Below, in pieces: positions 46,165 to 54,772 of a DNA stretch of 64,000 nt. The stretch is from Enterococcus crotali (lineage in GTDB: Bacteria; Bacillota; Bacilli; Lactobacillales; Enterococcaceae). Positions within the stretch are counted from its first letter, which is position 1; every line of letters starts with the position of its first letter. The position numbers and the translations under genes were made by a program. The notes beneath the pieces were generated by a model, which was not told the origin of the DNA, did not search any database, and saw only the letters and a list, made by a program, of their open reading frames with translations. Where the stretch lies: contig NZ_AYPQ01000006.1 in the NCBI RefSeq assembly GCF_000633635.1, forward strand, positions 62,001-126,000, in the 5' to 3' direction.

Positions 46165-46460
46165 GAAATAAAAAAAGGCAATTAATATCTTTGGTATTCC
46201 GAATGATATGAAAAAATAAAGAATGAATAATTAAAGCTACTTAGTTATGGGAACCTCAACTTTTTGGTGTCGAGTTGACTCTCGAAAATACTCGAATAAC
46301 TAACATCATGATTTGATACAAAAATCTTAAATATAGGAATTTTTATTTTGAACATAAAATAGCTTTTGTTCATTTTTTTACTCTCTATCACTGGATTATA
46401 AAATATAGCTAAGAAAAATTTTTTGTTATTTTTCCTTATATATAAGAGAGAGGATTTTAA

Positions 46461-46538
46461 GTGTTATTTAATCGAGGAATGTCAGATTTTTTATTGCGAA
46501 CAGTTGTTTTTTTCGGTATACTAATAGCCATAGGATAG
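46461..46538 (+). CDS. Possible 25-residue membrane peptide
   Basis: GTG start with AGAGAGG seven bases upstream; encodes MLFNRGMSDFLL followed by RTVVFFGILIAIG. It may be a genuine small hydrophobic peptide or the surviving start of a decayed membrane protein. The surrounding DNA (46170-46460) is AT-rich with no supportable gene. Confidence 0.25.
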   Translation: MLFNRGMSDFLLRTVVFFGILIAIG

Positions 46539-46581
46539 AAATAATTAACAAGAGGAATAGTAATCATTCGCTTAGCACGAA

Positions 46582-46874
46582 ATGAGTGAATTAGATGCAC
46601 TTTCTCCTAACGATAAAACTAAATAATTGGCACTTCCTGATCTGGCTACCAACCAAACTAGAGAAGTTTTGATTAAACAGCGTAACCTGCTTAAACAAAT
46701 CGCCAATAGTGTATGTCATGCTCCTATTTTTACATACTTTTGTCTACCAGAAGACCGCAAATCTTCTCCTTTCAAGTACAAACGAGTAAAAATAGCTATT
46801 TTTTGACTTGCCTATTGTCAACGATTGCAGGTGTAACTGTAGTCGTTTTTTTGTTGCCATCCTATAAAATTTGA
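46582..46874 (+). pseudogene. Decayed gene with a C-terminal membrane segment
   Basis: A frame from ATG 46582 (MSELDALSPNDKTK) meets a TAA at 46624 but continues coding-like to 46805 (ALPDLATNQTREVLIKQ, RNLLKQIANSVCHAP). A shifted frame then gives a hydrophobic end, LLSTIAGVTVVVFLLPSYKI. No clear family. The gap from 46875 to 47090 holds no supportable gene. Confidence 0.4.
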
Positions 46875-47090
46875 GAAAAAGAGCAAAATAAATAGGCACT
46901 TCACTCACTGGTACCACCCAGTAAATGAAGCCCTGAATAGACAGCGTAACCCATCTATCCAAGTTGCCTGATTACTAGTACCGTAGCACTAGCTTCTTTA
47001 TTGTACCTAATTTTTGTAAGAATTTCTAGACAGTTTAGTAAATTTGTTCAGATTGGGTAAAGAATCGTGCTGTAGTCTGTTAGTCATCCC

Positions 47091-47123
47091 AACGATAGAG
47101 GCGGCAATCTCTATCGTTTTTTC
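47091..47123 (+). terminator. Terminator closing the decayed patch
   Basis: AACGATAGAG / CTCTATCGTT stem with an eight-base loop, then TTTTTC. Confidence 0.85.
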
Positions 47124-47177
47124 TTTTTCTCACTTGTTAGTTGTTATTAAAATAAACAATAAAAGGAGAACTTACTT

Positions 47178-47450
47178 ATGAAAAATTCCGCACTTTGTAT
47201 TAAAGCTGTTCCTTATCAGGAAATTATTGATCTTAGAGATACGGTTGAACGACTGCAATCGTGGCAAGAACCGTTGGTGGTTTTGGAGAAGTATTTTACA
47301 AATCCAAATACGCCGATTAATAAGAAACAGGTTGTGAAAGATTATTATGCATGTTCAAAATTATTTTCAATATTTATTGAAGATTACCAACATTTACTAA
47401 AAACAGCACATTCAGATTTATTAAAATTAATCACACAAGAAAAAATATAA
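47178..47450 (+). CDS. 90-residue orphan protein
   Basis: An uncharacterised, probably all-helical small protein (IIDLRDTVERLQSWQEPL... and LFSIFIEDYQHLLKTAHSDLL). AAGGAG is eight bases before the ATG, and convincing terminators lie on both sides, which supports a real gene. It has no signal peptide or membrane helix. Convergent with the Asn/His-rich membrane protein gene. No function can be given. Confidence 0.65.
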   Translation: MKNSALCIKAVPYQEIIDLRDTVERLQSWQEPLVVLEKYFTNPNTPINKKQVVKDYYACSKLFSIFIEDYQHLLKTAHSDLLKLITQEKI

Positions 47451-47478
47451 AACACCTCTAATAAAATTTCTTTACAAA

Positions 47479-47517
47479 AAAAAGAGAAAACCATACTCTA
47501 TAAAGTTTTCTCTTTTT
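47479..47517. terminator. Bidirectional terminator
   Basis: AAAAAGAGAAAAC / GTTTTCTCTTTTT stem between convergent genes. Confidence 0.9.
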
Positions 47518-47533
47518 CTAGATATATAAAATT

Positions 47534-48415
47534 TTAAACAATGCCTAGAGCAAAAGCAATTACTTGTACCAAAATACCACTAGCAGTATTTTGAAACAGA
47601 TCTGATAAAAATTCGGCTTTATTTTTTTTAATAATTGATTCAAATAAAGTCTTATCTTGTTTTTCTGCAGCTTTTAATGCTTCTTGACTAGCAGCTTTCA
47701 CTGGTGAATCAATCTTAATACTTGATATAACAGTCTTTAATGCTAACTCAATTGACTGCCAATCATAATTTCCTTCTGAATCTTGACTCACATTATTTTT
47801 ATTTCCAATCGTTGAAGAATGAATTGAACTATTTTGAATATCTCCTACGTTTACAGAAGAATGATCATCCCTATGATTAAAGGAATTAGCATTATGCGAG
47901 TTAACATTCGTATCTTTTTGAATTCCCCAATTCAAATTATTATGATCTCCTTTAAACTCATGATGGTCACCTTGAATAATTTTTTGTTCAGCAACATTTA
48001 CAGTGTAATCTACATTTTGTTTATTAAATGCCATTTCTACTTTCGCTCGTACGTCTTCCAAAAAGTCACTATCTTTAAAGAATATAGAATAGTACGTTCC
48101 TGAATTAAGAAGAAAAGATAAATAAATCCTTCCACTCAGATATGCTTGATAAATCGAAAATATATACCATCCAGAAAGCACACAACCAATAATTCCTATA
48201 AGTGGCTGTATAAATATTAATAATAGCGAAATAATAAAAACTGCAATGGCTGGAATTGGAATTTTTAATGTCTTTTTCCCAGCATAAATTCGAGAGATAT
48301 TACTTAATTGAAGTGTGACATCCTCAAATTTTAGCAGGTTGTCTTTGATAACAAAAGTATCTGTAATAATTTCATTATCCGTTGACTCTAAAAATTTTGT
48401 TAAATTATTGCTCAT
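47534..48415 (-). CDS. Membrane protein with DUF6232-like N-terminus and Asn/His/Ser-rich middle
   Basis: A 293-residue protein. A PH-like beta domain (about 10-50), two adjacent membrane helices (about 54-68 and 70-90) and a second beta part (IYLSFLLNSGTYYSIFFKD) resemble DUF6232. Residues about 150-215 are polar and low in complexity, with recurring N-x-N/S-S and GD/GN steps (HHEFKGDHNNLN, NVGDIQNSSIHSSTIGNKNN). The C-terminus is helical and ends hydrophobic (TASGILVQVIAFALGIV). Similar polar spacers link sensor and effector parts in some conflict-system proteins; that link is speculative. AAGGAG precedes the start. Confidence 0.75.
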   Translation of the reverse strand: MSNNLTKFLESTDNEIITDTFVIKDNLLKFEDVTLQLSNISRIYAGKKTLKIPIPAIAVFIISLLLIFIQPLIGIIGCVLSGWYIFSIYQAYLSGRIYLSFLLNSGTYYSIFFKDSDFLEDVRAKVEMAFNKQNVDYTVNVAEQKIIQGDHHEFKGDHNNLNWGIQKDTNVNSHNANSFNHRDDHSSVNVGDIQNSSIHSSTIGNKNNVSQDSEGNYDWQSIELALKTVISSIKIDSPVKAASQEALKAAEKQDKTLFESIIKKNKAEFLSDLFQNTASGILVQVIAFALGIV

Positions 48416-48561
48416 CTTGATAACTCTCCTTTATTTTTTTCTTTGGATGTATTAATTAAGTCTAAAAAAATATACATACTTATAGAAATAAATAAACAAC
48501 CTAATATATAATACCACACTTAAAGTAAATAACAATATTCTTTTAGATTTTTTATTTCAAC

Positions 48562-48611
48562 AAAAAAATCAATAGAATAACACAGATTTTGGAATTCTGT
48601 GTCACTCTATT
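48562..48611 (-). terminator. Terminator of the GPH symporter / rhamnoside operon
   Basis: AATAGAGTGACACAGA pairs with TCTGTGTTATTCTATT (two G-U), then GATTTTTTT on the minus strand. Confidence 0.88.
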
Positions 48612-48655
48612 AACTCTTAATAGATCAAAAAATACTTTTAAAATTCACTACAAGT

Positions 48656-50014
48656 TTAACTCTGTATACTTCGTTCCTCCAACTCTCTTTTAATCTCCGG
48701 ATAAATCCGATCCAACTGATAAAATAGCATCGTCACAACCGAGCAAACAATCAAAATCATTGGAATATACAAATACATCGCCTTGATCGCCACGATCGCT
48801 TGACTACTTTGAACAGCTACGCCAGGTCGATAATTTCCCCAAGCTAAAAATGCACCAGCAATCCCACCAGCTAGAGCCTGGGCAACTTTCCCTAAGAAGC
48901 CATTGATCGCTGATAACGAACCAGAAACATTCAACCCAGTTTTCCACTCACCATAATCAACTGGATCAGCCTGCATTGAAAAGTAAATACTCTCTTTCAT
49001 TCCATAGCCAATCGCTGAAATGAATGCGCCCACTAAAATCACAGCATGATCAATACCTGCGATCAGCATAATCAACAAGCCAAACAATTGAACCAGAGAA
49101 GCTGAGATATACAGATTTCGTTTGCCTAAACGCTTTGCAATCATTGGAACTAAAAAATTAGCAAACATCGGTACGATTGACATGATCGTTGCAACTGTGA
49201 TCGATAAACCTTGACTTTTTACAACCACCGCAAAATAATACACCAACGCACTTGTTTGAATAAAAAATCCTGTCCACATAAACAAAATATTCAACGCAAA
49301 AATCAACCACGGTTTATTTTTTCTTAATGATGAAAGAACATTTTTTAGAGAAACTTTTTCCGTTGAAACCACTGGAAGTTCTCGCACATTAAAGAAAGTG
49401 AAAAAGAACAAACCACAACCAATAATTCCAAAAATCGCCATGACCAGTCTAAAGCCGACAATTTGATTCCCATGACCTAAGCGATTTACAAGAGTTAGCG
49501 CTGTTGAGCTAACGATCGTTGCACCTAGAAATCCAAAAAACTTACGGGAAGTCGATAACGCTGTCCGCTCATTTGCATCATTGGTCAAGCTGGGTAGAAT
49601 CGAAGCCATCGGCACATTGACCAGCGTATACGCACACGAAAGTCCAAAGTATGTGATATAGGCATAAACAAGTTTCCCTGTCGCCGAAATGTCGGGAACA
49701 TTAAAACACAAGAAAGCAAATAGAGCAAAAGGAATCGCACCATAAAGAAAATACGGCCTAGATTTTCCCCAGCGTGTATTAGTATGATCGATCAAATAGC
49801 CGACGAGCAAATCCGTAATGCCATCCGCAAATCTTGTCAGTACAAACATCAAACTAACCGCTGCCGCACTTAATTCCATGATATCCGTGTAAAAAAACAA
49901 TAGATACAATGAAATCATCTGCCAAATCAAATTACAAGCTAAATCAGAAACACCGTAACCGATTCGCTGACGCCATTTAGACATTGGTTTGGTCTGTTCA
50001 TTTAACACATCCAT
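48656..50014 (-). CDS. GPH-family sugar:cation symporter (MelB type)
   Basis: A 452-residue 12-helix symporter of the glycoside-pentoside-hexuronide family. Signature regions: YGVSDLACNLIWQMISLYLLFFYTD near the N-terminus (cation-site Asp), RFADGITDLLVGYLIDHT with further Asp residues, and NTRWGKSRPYFLYG. Next to a GH78 enzyme it probably imports a rhamnose-containing or similar glycoside. The ATG at 50014 has AGGGAG upstream; the GTG at 50023 overlaps that site. Eleven bases separate it from the GH78 stop. Confidence 0.9.
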   Translation of the reverse strand: MDVLNEQTKPMSKWRQRIGYGVSDLACNLIWQMISLYLLFFYTDIMELSAAAVSLMFVLTRFADGITDLLVGYLIDHTNTRWGKSRPYFLYGAIPFALFAFLCFNVPDISATGKLVYAYITYFGLSCAYTLVNVPMASILPSLTNDANERTALSTSRKFFGFLGATIVSSTALTLVNRLGHGNQIVGFRLVMAIFGIIGCGLFFFTFFNVRELPVVSTEKVSLKNVLSSLRKNKPWLIFALNILFMWTGFFIQTSALVYYFAVVVKSQGLSITVATIMSIVPMFANFLVPMIAKRLGKRNLYISASLVQLFGLLIMLIAGIDHAVILVGAFISAIGYGMKESIYFSMQADPVDYGEWKTGLNVSGSLSAINGFLGKVAQALAGGIAGAFLAWGNYRPGVAVQSSQAIVAIKAMYLYIPMILIVCSVVTMLFYQLDRIYPEIKRELEERSIQS

Positions 50015-50034
50015 TTTTTCCACTCCCTTATCTA

Positions 50035-51618
50035 CTAGTTAAAGAGATAATCTTTGATCAAATACGCCGGCGTACAACTCCAGGCATGACAATAACTATT
50101 GATGATCGGACTACCATAAGGCGAAAAATCAGGGTCTTCTAATTTGAACGCTTCCCAAAAGGTATCCGCACCCATCTCGATCATTTTGCCCCAATAGTTT
50201 TTCATCAGTTTTTCGCCATTGGTTGTAAGTCCAGCGACAAATAATGCTTCCACAATATGATGATACATATAAGGTGTCGCAATACCTGTGATTGGAAATT
50301 GCGTACGGATTGTTTCTGTCATGATCTCCTTGTTTGTTTGCTCATTCATTACTTGTGCTAAAACCATCCAAACTTGACTCGCTACATTGATTTCGCCAGT
50401 TCCTTCTACGATAAATTGTTGTTTTTTCTGATCGAATAGCTTTTCTTTAGCAAAAGTTTCCATATTTTCCAAAGCTGTCTGATAAACATTCAAGTCTTGA
50501 TCGTTTATTTGGCGCACCAATTCAATAAATCGTTTCAGCGTATAGATAAATACAGCTTGTCCCGCAGTTGCTTTGTCAAATTCATTTGACCAATCGATGA
50601 ATACCGGCCAGGCTTCATCTAAAACCAATCGTCCAGCTTCATCTACCTGTTTTAAAGCGAAATCGATTTGTTTTTTAGCCACTGGATAAAGATCTTCCAT
50701 CACTTCTTTATCATTTGTATGCTTGACATAATCGAATAAAATCACTGCAAAGAATAAACTATAATCAAACAAAAACGTATCATCTGGAATCAAGCTAGGC
50801 GCAGTAAAGACATTTGCCGGAATCTTCCCTTCTTCTGTGGTCATTCCACCAAACAAATACAGACATCTTTTCACTAATGCTACATCATCGAACGTGGCAT
50901 AATTGGCTAACGCTTGGAGACGTAAATCTCCGATCCAAAGGCGACGGTCTCGTTTGGGTCCATCTTCAAAAACAGTTTGCATACAATCTTGTAAGGTTTT
51001 AACGGAAACATCATGGATTGCTTGTAACTGTTCATCCGCCAGCTCAATTTTCTCAACGTCATCCAACGTAACTGAACTTTCCGCAATAAATGTTGGCTTG
51101 CTAAAACTAGCTTGCCATTTTGGTGAGGTATCGATCACTTCAAGCTCAATATAGCGACAGCTGTATCGGCGAGGCATTTCCAAGGTCACTGGCAATACAT
51201 CGATATGGACAAACTCCTCTTGAATCCATGATTTAGACAGCCAACCATCATATTCTTTCGACTCAGCCATGATTTCTGCTGGTACTTCAGCAAATTTGAA
51301 ATGTAAATATAACGGCGCATCCATTGGTGAACCGACCGAATCAATATCGATCGTAAATTTCCCAACATAATGATCGCCTAAATCTAATATCAGTTTTTCA
51401 TCACGTTTCAATCCGTATTCTGAAAGTTTACTGATTTCTTTCTCGCTAGAAACCGCTTTAAATCCATTGATAGAATGATTATCCGCGACGATCTCAACGA
51501 GCCTAGTCGGTTGGATTTCTGTGTGAATCAGTTTAGGCGTGTTCATTTCCGCTTTCTTAAGTAAGCGTTCATTTCGATTCCAGACAACATCATCATTGAT
51601 TTGAAAAGTAAAAGCCAT
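50035..51618 (-). CDS. GH78-family alpha-L-rhamnosidase-like enzyme
   Basis: A 527-residue protein built around the (alpha/alpha)6 catalytic domain of GH78. The signature FEDGPKRDRRLWIGD (217-231) holds the general acid/base region; GADTFWEAF and the closing NSYCHAWSCTPAYLI motif are typical. N-terminal beta domains are shorter than in ~900-residue GH78 enzymes. No signal peptide, so it should act on imported small glycosides. Start at 51618 after GGAGG. Between two transporters and under an AraC regulator, it is the catabolic core of the locus. Exact substrate unknown. Confidence 0.87.
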   Translation of the reverse strand: MAFTFQINDDVVWNRNERLLKKAEMNTPKLIHTEIQPTRLVEIVADNHSINGFKAVSSEKEISKLSEYGLKRDEKLILDLGDHYVGKFTIDIDSVGSPMDAPLYLHFKFAEVPAEIMAESKEYDGWLSKSWIQEEFVHIDVLPVTLEMPRRYSCRYIELEVIDTSPKWQASFSKPTFIAESSVTLDDVEKIELADEQLQAIHDVSVKTLQDCMQTVFEDGPKRDRRLWIGDLRLQALANYATFDDVALVKRCLYLFGGMTTEEGKIPANVFTAPSLIPDDTFLFDYSLFFAVILFDYVKHTNDKEVMEDLYPVAKKQIDFALKQVDEAGRLVLDEAWPVFIDWSNEFDKATAGQAVFIYTLKRFIELVRQINDQDLNVYQTALENMETFAKEKLFDQKKQQFIVEGTGEINVASQVWMVLAQVMNEQTNKEIMTETIRTQFPITGIATPYMYHHIVEALFVAGLTTNGEKLMKNYWGKMIEMGADTFWEAFKLEDPDFSPYGSPIINSYCHAWSCTPAYLIKDYLFN

Positions 51619-51686
51619 TTTTATTTCCTCCATTATCTTCTTAAAAGAGTCCTCCTAACCTAGACCAGTCAGGAGAGCTCTGTGAG

Positions 51687-52982
51687 TTATTTTTGAGTAT
51701 CTTGTGCTACTTTATATTTCTTTTGTAACCGCATCATCACTATTCCTGCAATTGTTGCCAACAACACAATTCCAGCAAAACCATACATCGACGTTTGAAT
51801 TCTGTCTGGTGCCACTAAAAATGGAGTGACAAAAGCGAAGAGTCCACAGCACATTCTAGAAAAACCATTGATGAACCCTTGTAATGAAGCGCGCGTTTCA
51901 GCTGGAAATGATTCTTGTGTCCAAACTTTATAAATTGCTTCACCTGCCAAGGGGTTCCCAAAGTTATAAAAGGCAATCGTAATTGCCAACGCGATAAAAC
52001 CAGCACCGCCACCAATCATAGCCATGCCCAGCATTGCTGCAAATTGAACAAATGCGCCAATAAAGAAAGCTTTGTTACGGTATTTTCCACCTGCGATCGA
52101 TGCAAAAATAATCGTTGTCACAAGAGAAACCACATTTAAAATAATTCCTAAGCCAGTCGCTTGCATTTGGCTAGCTCCAGCATTTGTTAGCGCATACGTT
52201 TGGAACTGTCCCCAGGTATTTGCTAATAAATTCCAGCACACGTAGAAAATCAAAATAGCGAAAAAGAAACCTAAATATTTATTTTTATTTTTTCCAAATA
52301 ACACTGTTTTAAATGAAACTTCTTGTACATCAGAAGAAGCAGATTTTTGTAAAGCTTGACGGGCTGCGCCTTCATCATGAAACCGTTTGAATTTACTTGA
52401 AAAACTGCGCCATAACCATGTAATAATTGCAAAACCAAAAAGAATGCCAAATACAATTCTAGCGCCAAGTACACCTTGAATCCCCGACAAAAGAAAAGAA
52501 CAAATATAAGAAATAAAAACGCCTATTTGCCAGAAAACTTGTGTCGATGAGACTAAACTTGCAGAAGTTGTTTCATCTGGTGCATCATGAGACACGACAG
52601 TCAAACTAATCGGCAAATCAGCGCCAGAAGAAAAGCCCATCACAATCACACCCGCTAATAACATTGCAAAACTATTCGATAAAATACAAATCGCAGCTCC
52701 GATCGCATAAAAAAGGTTCAACCAGTTAAATGATCGAATCAGCCCAAATCCCTTGGTGATCTGTCCTGCAAATAATGATCCGAATGCGATAGCAAACGTT
52801 AAGCCGCCTGAAATAATTCCGACTTGTCCTGTTGTTAAATTTAAACCCTGTTGCCAAACTGGAATGGTTGCTGATAATCCAACAATACATCCTGATCCTA
52901 ACATCGAACCGATACCAGCTGCTGTTGCTAATGGTGAGTATTCTTTCACCAAAGCTGAATTTGATCCATTTTGTTTACTCAT
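51687..52982 (-). CDS. MFS transporter, rhamnoside locus
   Basis: A 431-residue 12-helix major facilitator with a cytoplasmic loop (about 200-235) in the middle. Membrane segments include GIGSMLGSGCIVGLSATIPVW and the C-terminal pair near 375-420. It is the first gene of the operon, 54 bases... upstream spacing to GH78 is short (68 bases), so co-transcription is likely. The ATG at 52982 has GAGGAG upstream. A cre-like site and a -10 box precede it. Substrate inferred only from neighbours. Confidence 0.85.
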   Translation of the reverse strand: MSKQNGSNSALVKEYSPLATAAGIGSMLGSGCIVGLSATIPVWQQGLNLTTGQVGIISGGLTFAIAFGSLFAGQITKGFGLIRSFNWLNLFYAIGAAICILSNSFAMLLAGVIVMGFSSGADLPISLTVVSHDAPDETTSASLVSSTQVFWQIGVFISYICSFLLSGIQGVLGARIVFGILFGFAIITWLWRSFSSKFKRFHDEGAARQALQKSASSDVQEVSFKTVLFGKNKNKYLGFFFAILIFYVCWNLLANTWGQFQTYALTNAGASQMQATGLGIILNVVSLVTTIIFASIAGGKYRNKAFFIGAFVQFAAMLGMAMIGGGAGFIALAITIAFYNFGNPLAGEAIYKVWTQESFPAETRASLQGFINGFSRMCCGLFAFVTPFLVAPDRIQTSMYGFAGIVLLATIAGIVMMRLQKKYKVAQDTQK

Positions 52983-53059
52983 GATCGTCACGCTCCTCTA
53001 CTCTTTTAACAAGTAGTCAATTGATTCAACTGATTACTTATTCTGCTAACAAATACAAT

Positions 53060-53088
53060 TGTAAGCGTATTATCAGGTTTCTACTATA
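53060..53088 (-). promoter_or_regulatory. Promoter with cre-like site for the rhamnoside operon
   Basis: Minus-strand -10 TATAGT (53083-53088). Just downstream is ATACGCTTACAATTG (about 53056-53070), the same TGTAAGCG core as at 17220 and 30463. A cre at the start point would block initiation when CcpA is active. Confidence 0.5.
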
Positions 53089-53124
53089 GCGAAATCACAC
53101 ACATTTCTTTGCCAAATCACAGAT

Positions 53125-53156
53125 AAAAAAACCTCTAACAATTGTTAGAAGTTCCT
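53125..53156 (-). terminator. Terminator downstream of the AraC-family gene
   Basis: AACTTCTAACAATTGTTAGAGGTT self-pairs (minus strand) and is followed by TTTTT; quoted halves are AACTTCTAAC and GTTAGAGGTT. Confidence 0.85.
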
Positions 53157-53176
53157 TTTCAACTAATTCAATTTTT

Positions 53177-54151
53177 TTACTTATTCAATAGGCTTTTTAC
53201 TGTTTTCGGGGTTTGATCGGTATACTTACTAAATAGTTTATACAAAGAAGGTACCGAGTCAAAGCCTATATCATGAGCGATTTCTTCTAAATTCTTATCC
53301 GTTTCTCTCAGTAGATCTAAGGCCGTTTGGTAACGCATATTATTGATCAACTTTTGGAAAGAGTAGCCTGTTTCCTTTTTTAGTTTATTACTCATATAAT
53401 TAGAGTTGTAGCCAAAGAACTTCGCTAGATCTGATAAGGTTAATGCTGTAAAATGACTTTCAATATAACGAAGGATCGTTAAAATTTCTTCATCTTGCTC
53501 TTGAGAATTTTCTAGACTATCTGCTTCGATCACCCGCGTCAGCTCGATCATAAGTAAAGACAATAGCAAATTAATTGAACGCATATAATAATTCTCTTTT
53601 TGATAATATTCGAGAATCATTTTTTGAACGATCTCTTGTACCTCTTTTTTCTGACCAGATCGAAAATAAATAAAGGCATTATGATCGCTATAATCATTAG
53701 AAGCGCTTAGTAGAAATTCATTCACTAGACCATTCGATTTCACCATGTTGACGATAATTCCTGTTGTGATTGAATCTCCTTTTAATAAAATGTTGATCAA
53801 AATATCGTCTTTACCCAACGGTTCGATTCGTTGGACGATATCTTTATCCATCAAAAGAATTTCGCCTTCTTGCAAATCAATACGTTGTTCATTGACATAC
53901 TGGACACAGTGACCTGAAAGCATATAATTAAATTCAACAAATTCATGAGTATGAGCAGGCATTTCAGAGTAACGATGATGCTTATTGATAAAGATATTGC
54001 CATCTGTAAAAAAATTAGCTTCCGGCATTTTAGGTATCGCCATTTCTTCAAAAGGCAGATGCTGATCATTGACATTATGTCCTTCAAGGCGCTGTTCTTG
54101 CTCGATTTTATTTTCCTGCCATAGTTTGATTTTTAACTCTTCAAAATTCAT
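53177..54151 (-). CDS. AraC-family regulator with cupin sensor domain
   Basis: A 324-residue regulator. The N-terminal cupin (MPAHTHEFVEFNYMLSG, about 61-77) should bind a sugar. The C-terminal double HTH spans about 225-322: LSDLAKFFGYNSNYMSNKLKKETG and LEEIAHDIGFDSVPSLYKLFSKYT. It lies upstream of the MFS-GH78-GPH genes on the same strand, behind a terminator, and is the likely activator. The start at 54151 lies inside the end of the GNAT gene (11-base overlap), so the two are translationally coupled; the ribosome site is weak. Confidence 0.9.
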   Translation of the reverse strand: MNFEELKIKLWQENKIEQEQRLEGHNVNDQHLPFEEMAIPKMPEANFFTDGNIFINKHHRYSEMPAHTHEFVEFNYMLSGHCVQYVNEQRIDLQEGEILLMDKDIVQRIEPLGKDDILINILLKGDSITTGIIVNMVKSNGLVNEFLLSASNDYSDHNAFIYFRSGQKKEVQEIVQKMILEYYQKENYYMRSINLLLSLLMIELTRVIEADSLENSQEQDEEILTILRYIESHFTALTLSDLAKFFGYNSNYMSNKLKKETGYSFQKLINNMRYQTALDLLRETDKNLEEIAHDIGFDSVPSLYKLFSKYTDQTPKTVKSLLNK

Positions 54152-54575
54152 TGTTTGTCTTCTCTCTATTATCATGATCAAGTTTTTTTACCATCATTAT
54201 TTCATAAGGCTCATTTGTTGGGAAAAATCCCCCTACTGTTTTAAACCCTAATTTAAGATATAAGTGTTGCGAATACTCTTCACTGGAAGTTGATAGCATA
54301 AGTTCTTTAAACCCCTGAATGATCATTTCATGTTCAAAAAAATGCATTAAATCTGTCCCATATTGTTTACGTCTGAAAGGTTCCAAGATAAACAACATAT
54401 CCACAAATGGAATAGAGTCCCAAAAGAAACTAAACCTAAGCCAACCAATCATTTCATTTTCTTCAATAATCAGAATTCTATTTTCCTCAATGGCTGAGCG
54501 AAGTCTTTCTTGAGGGATGTGAGTATCATGTATCGCTAACAAATCTAGATCCATTAATGTTGCAACTCGTATCAT
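54141..54575 (-). CDS. GNAT-family N-acetyltransferase
   Basis: A 144-residue acetyltransferase. The acetyl-CoA motif A region is FILEPFRRKQYGTDLMHFFE (R/Q-x-x-G/A pattern, about 62-81), and YLKLGFKTVGGFF (about 110-122) is motif B. The acceptor substrate is unknown. The ATG at 54575 is preferred: GAAGG lies nine bases upstream, and the protein then begins with the usual first beta strand (IRVATLMDLD). Overlaps the AraC gene, a pairing that may be fortuitous. Confidence 0.82.
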   Translation of the reverse strand: MIRVATLMDLDLLAIHDTHIPQERLRSAIEENRILIIEENEMIGWLRFSFFWDSIPFVDMLFILEPFRRKQYGTDLMHFFEHEMIIQGFKELMLSTSSEEYSQHLYLKLGFKTVGGFFPTNEPYEIMMVKKLDHDNREKTNNEF

Positions 54576-54665
54576 CCGTGATAACCTTCTTTCATACCGT
54601 TTTATAGATTGATTATACAATAAAAAGTATGTTTTATTTCTTAATTATTCACACTTACAAAATAA

Positions 54666-54756
54666 TGAGGCTGAGACATAACTCTACGAGTCACATCTCA
54701 GCCTCAAGGTATCCGGATAAATCGTGGGAGCAGAAGTAACACTTGTCCCAACCTCA
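54666..54756. repeat. Two-hairpin palindromic repeat
   Basis: TGAGGCTGAGA / TCTCAGCCTCA forms an 11-bp hairpin (54666-54706). A second hairpin follows: GGGA..AAGT-AAC-ACTT..TCCC (54726-54749). The outer TGAGG and the terminal CCTCA (54752-54756) can also pair. The design recalls the two-stem EFAR palindromic repeats of E. faecalis. It lies between two minus-strand genes and could terminate transcription from the DUF1002 gene. Confidence 0.75.
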
Positions 54757-54772
54757 TCAAGCTTTACTTATT

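Noticed and set aside
45978-46181. 67-codon minus-strand frame
   Set aside because: Complement of the decayed plus-strand gene, no start signals.
46744-46962. 72-codon minus-strand frame in the decayed patch
   Set aside because: No ribosome site; the plus strand carries better coding-like remnants here.
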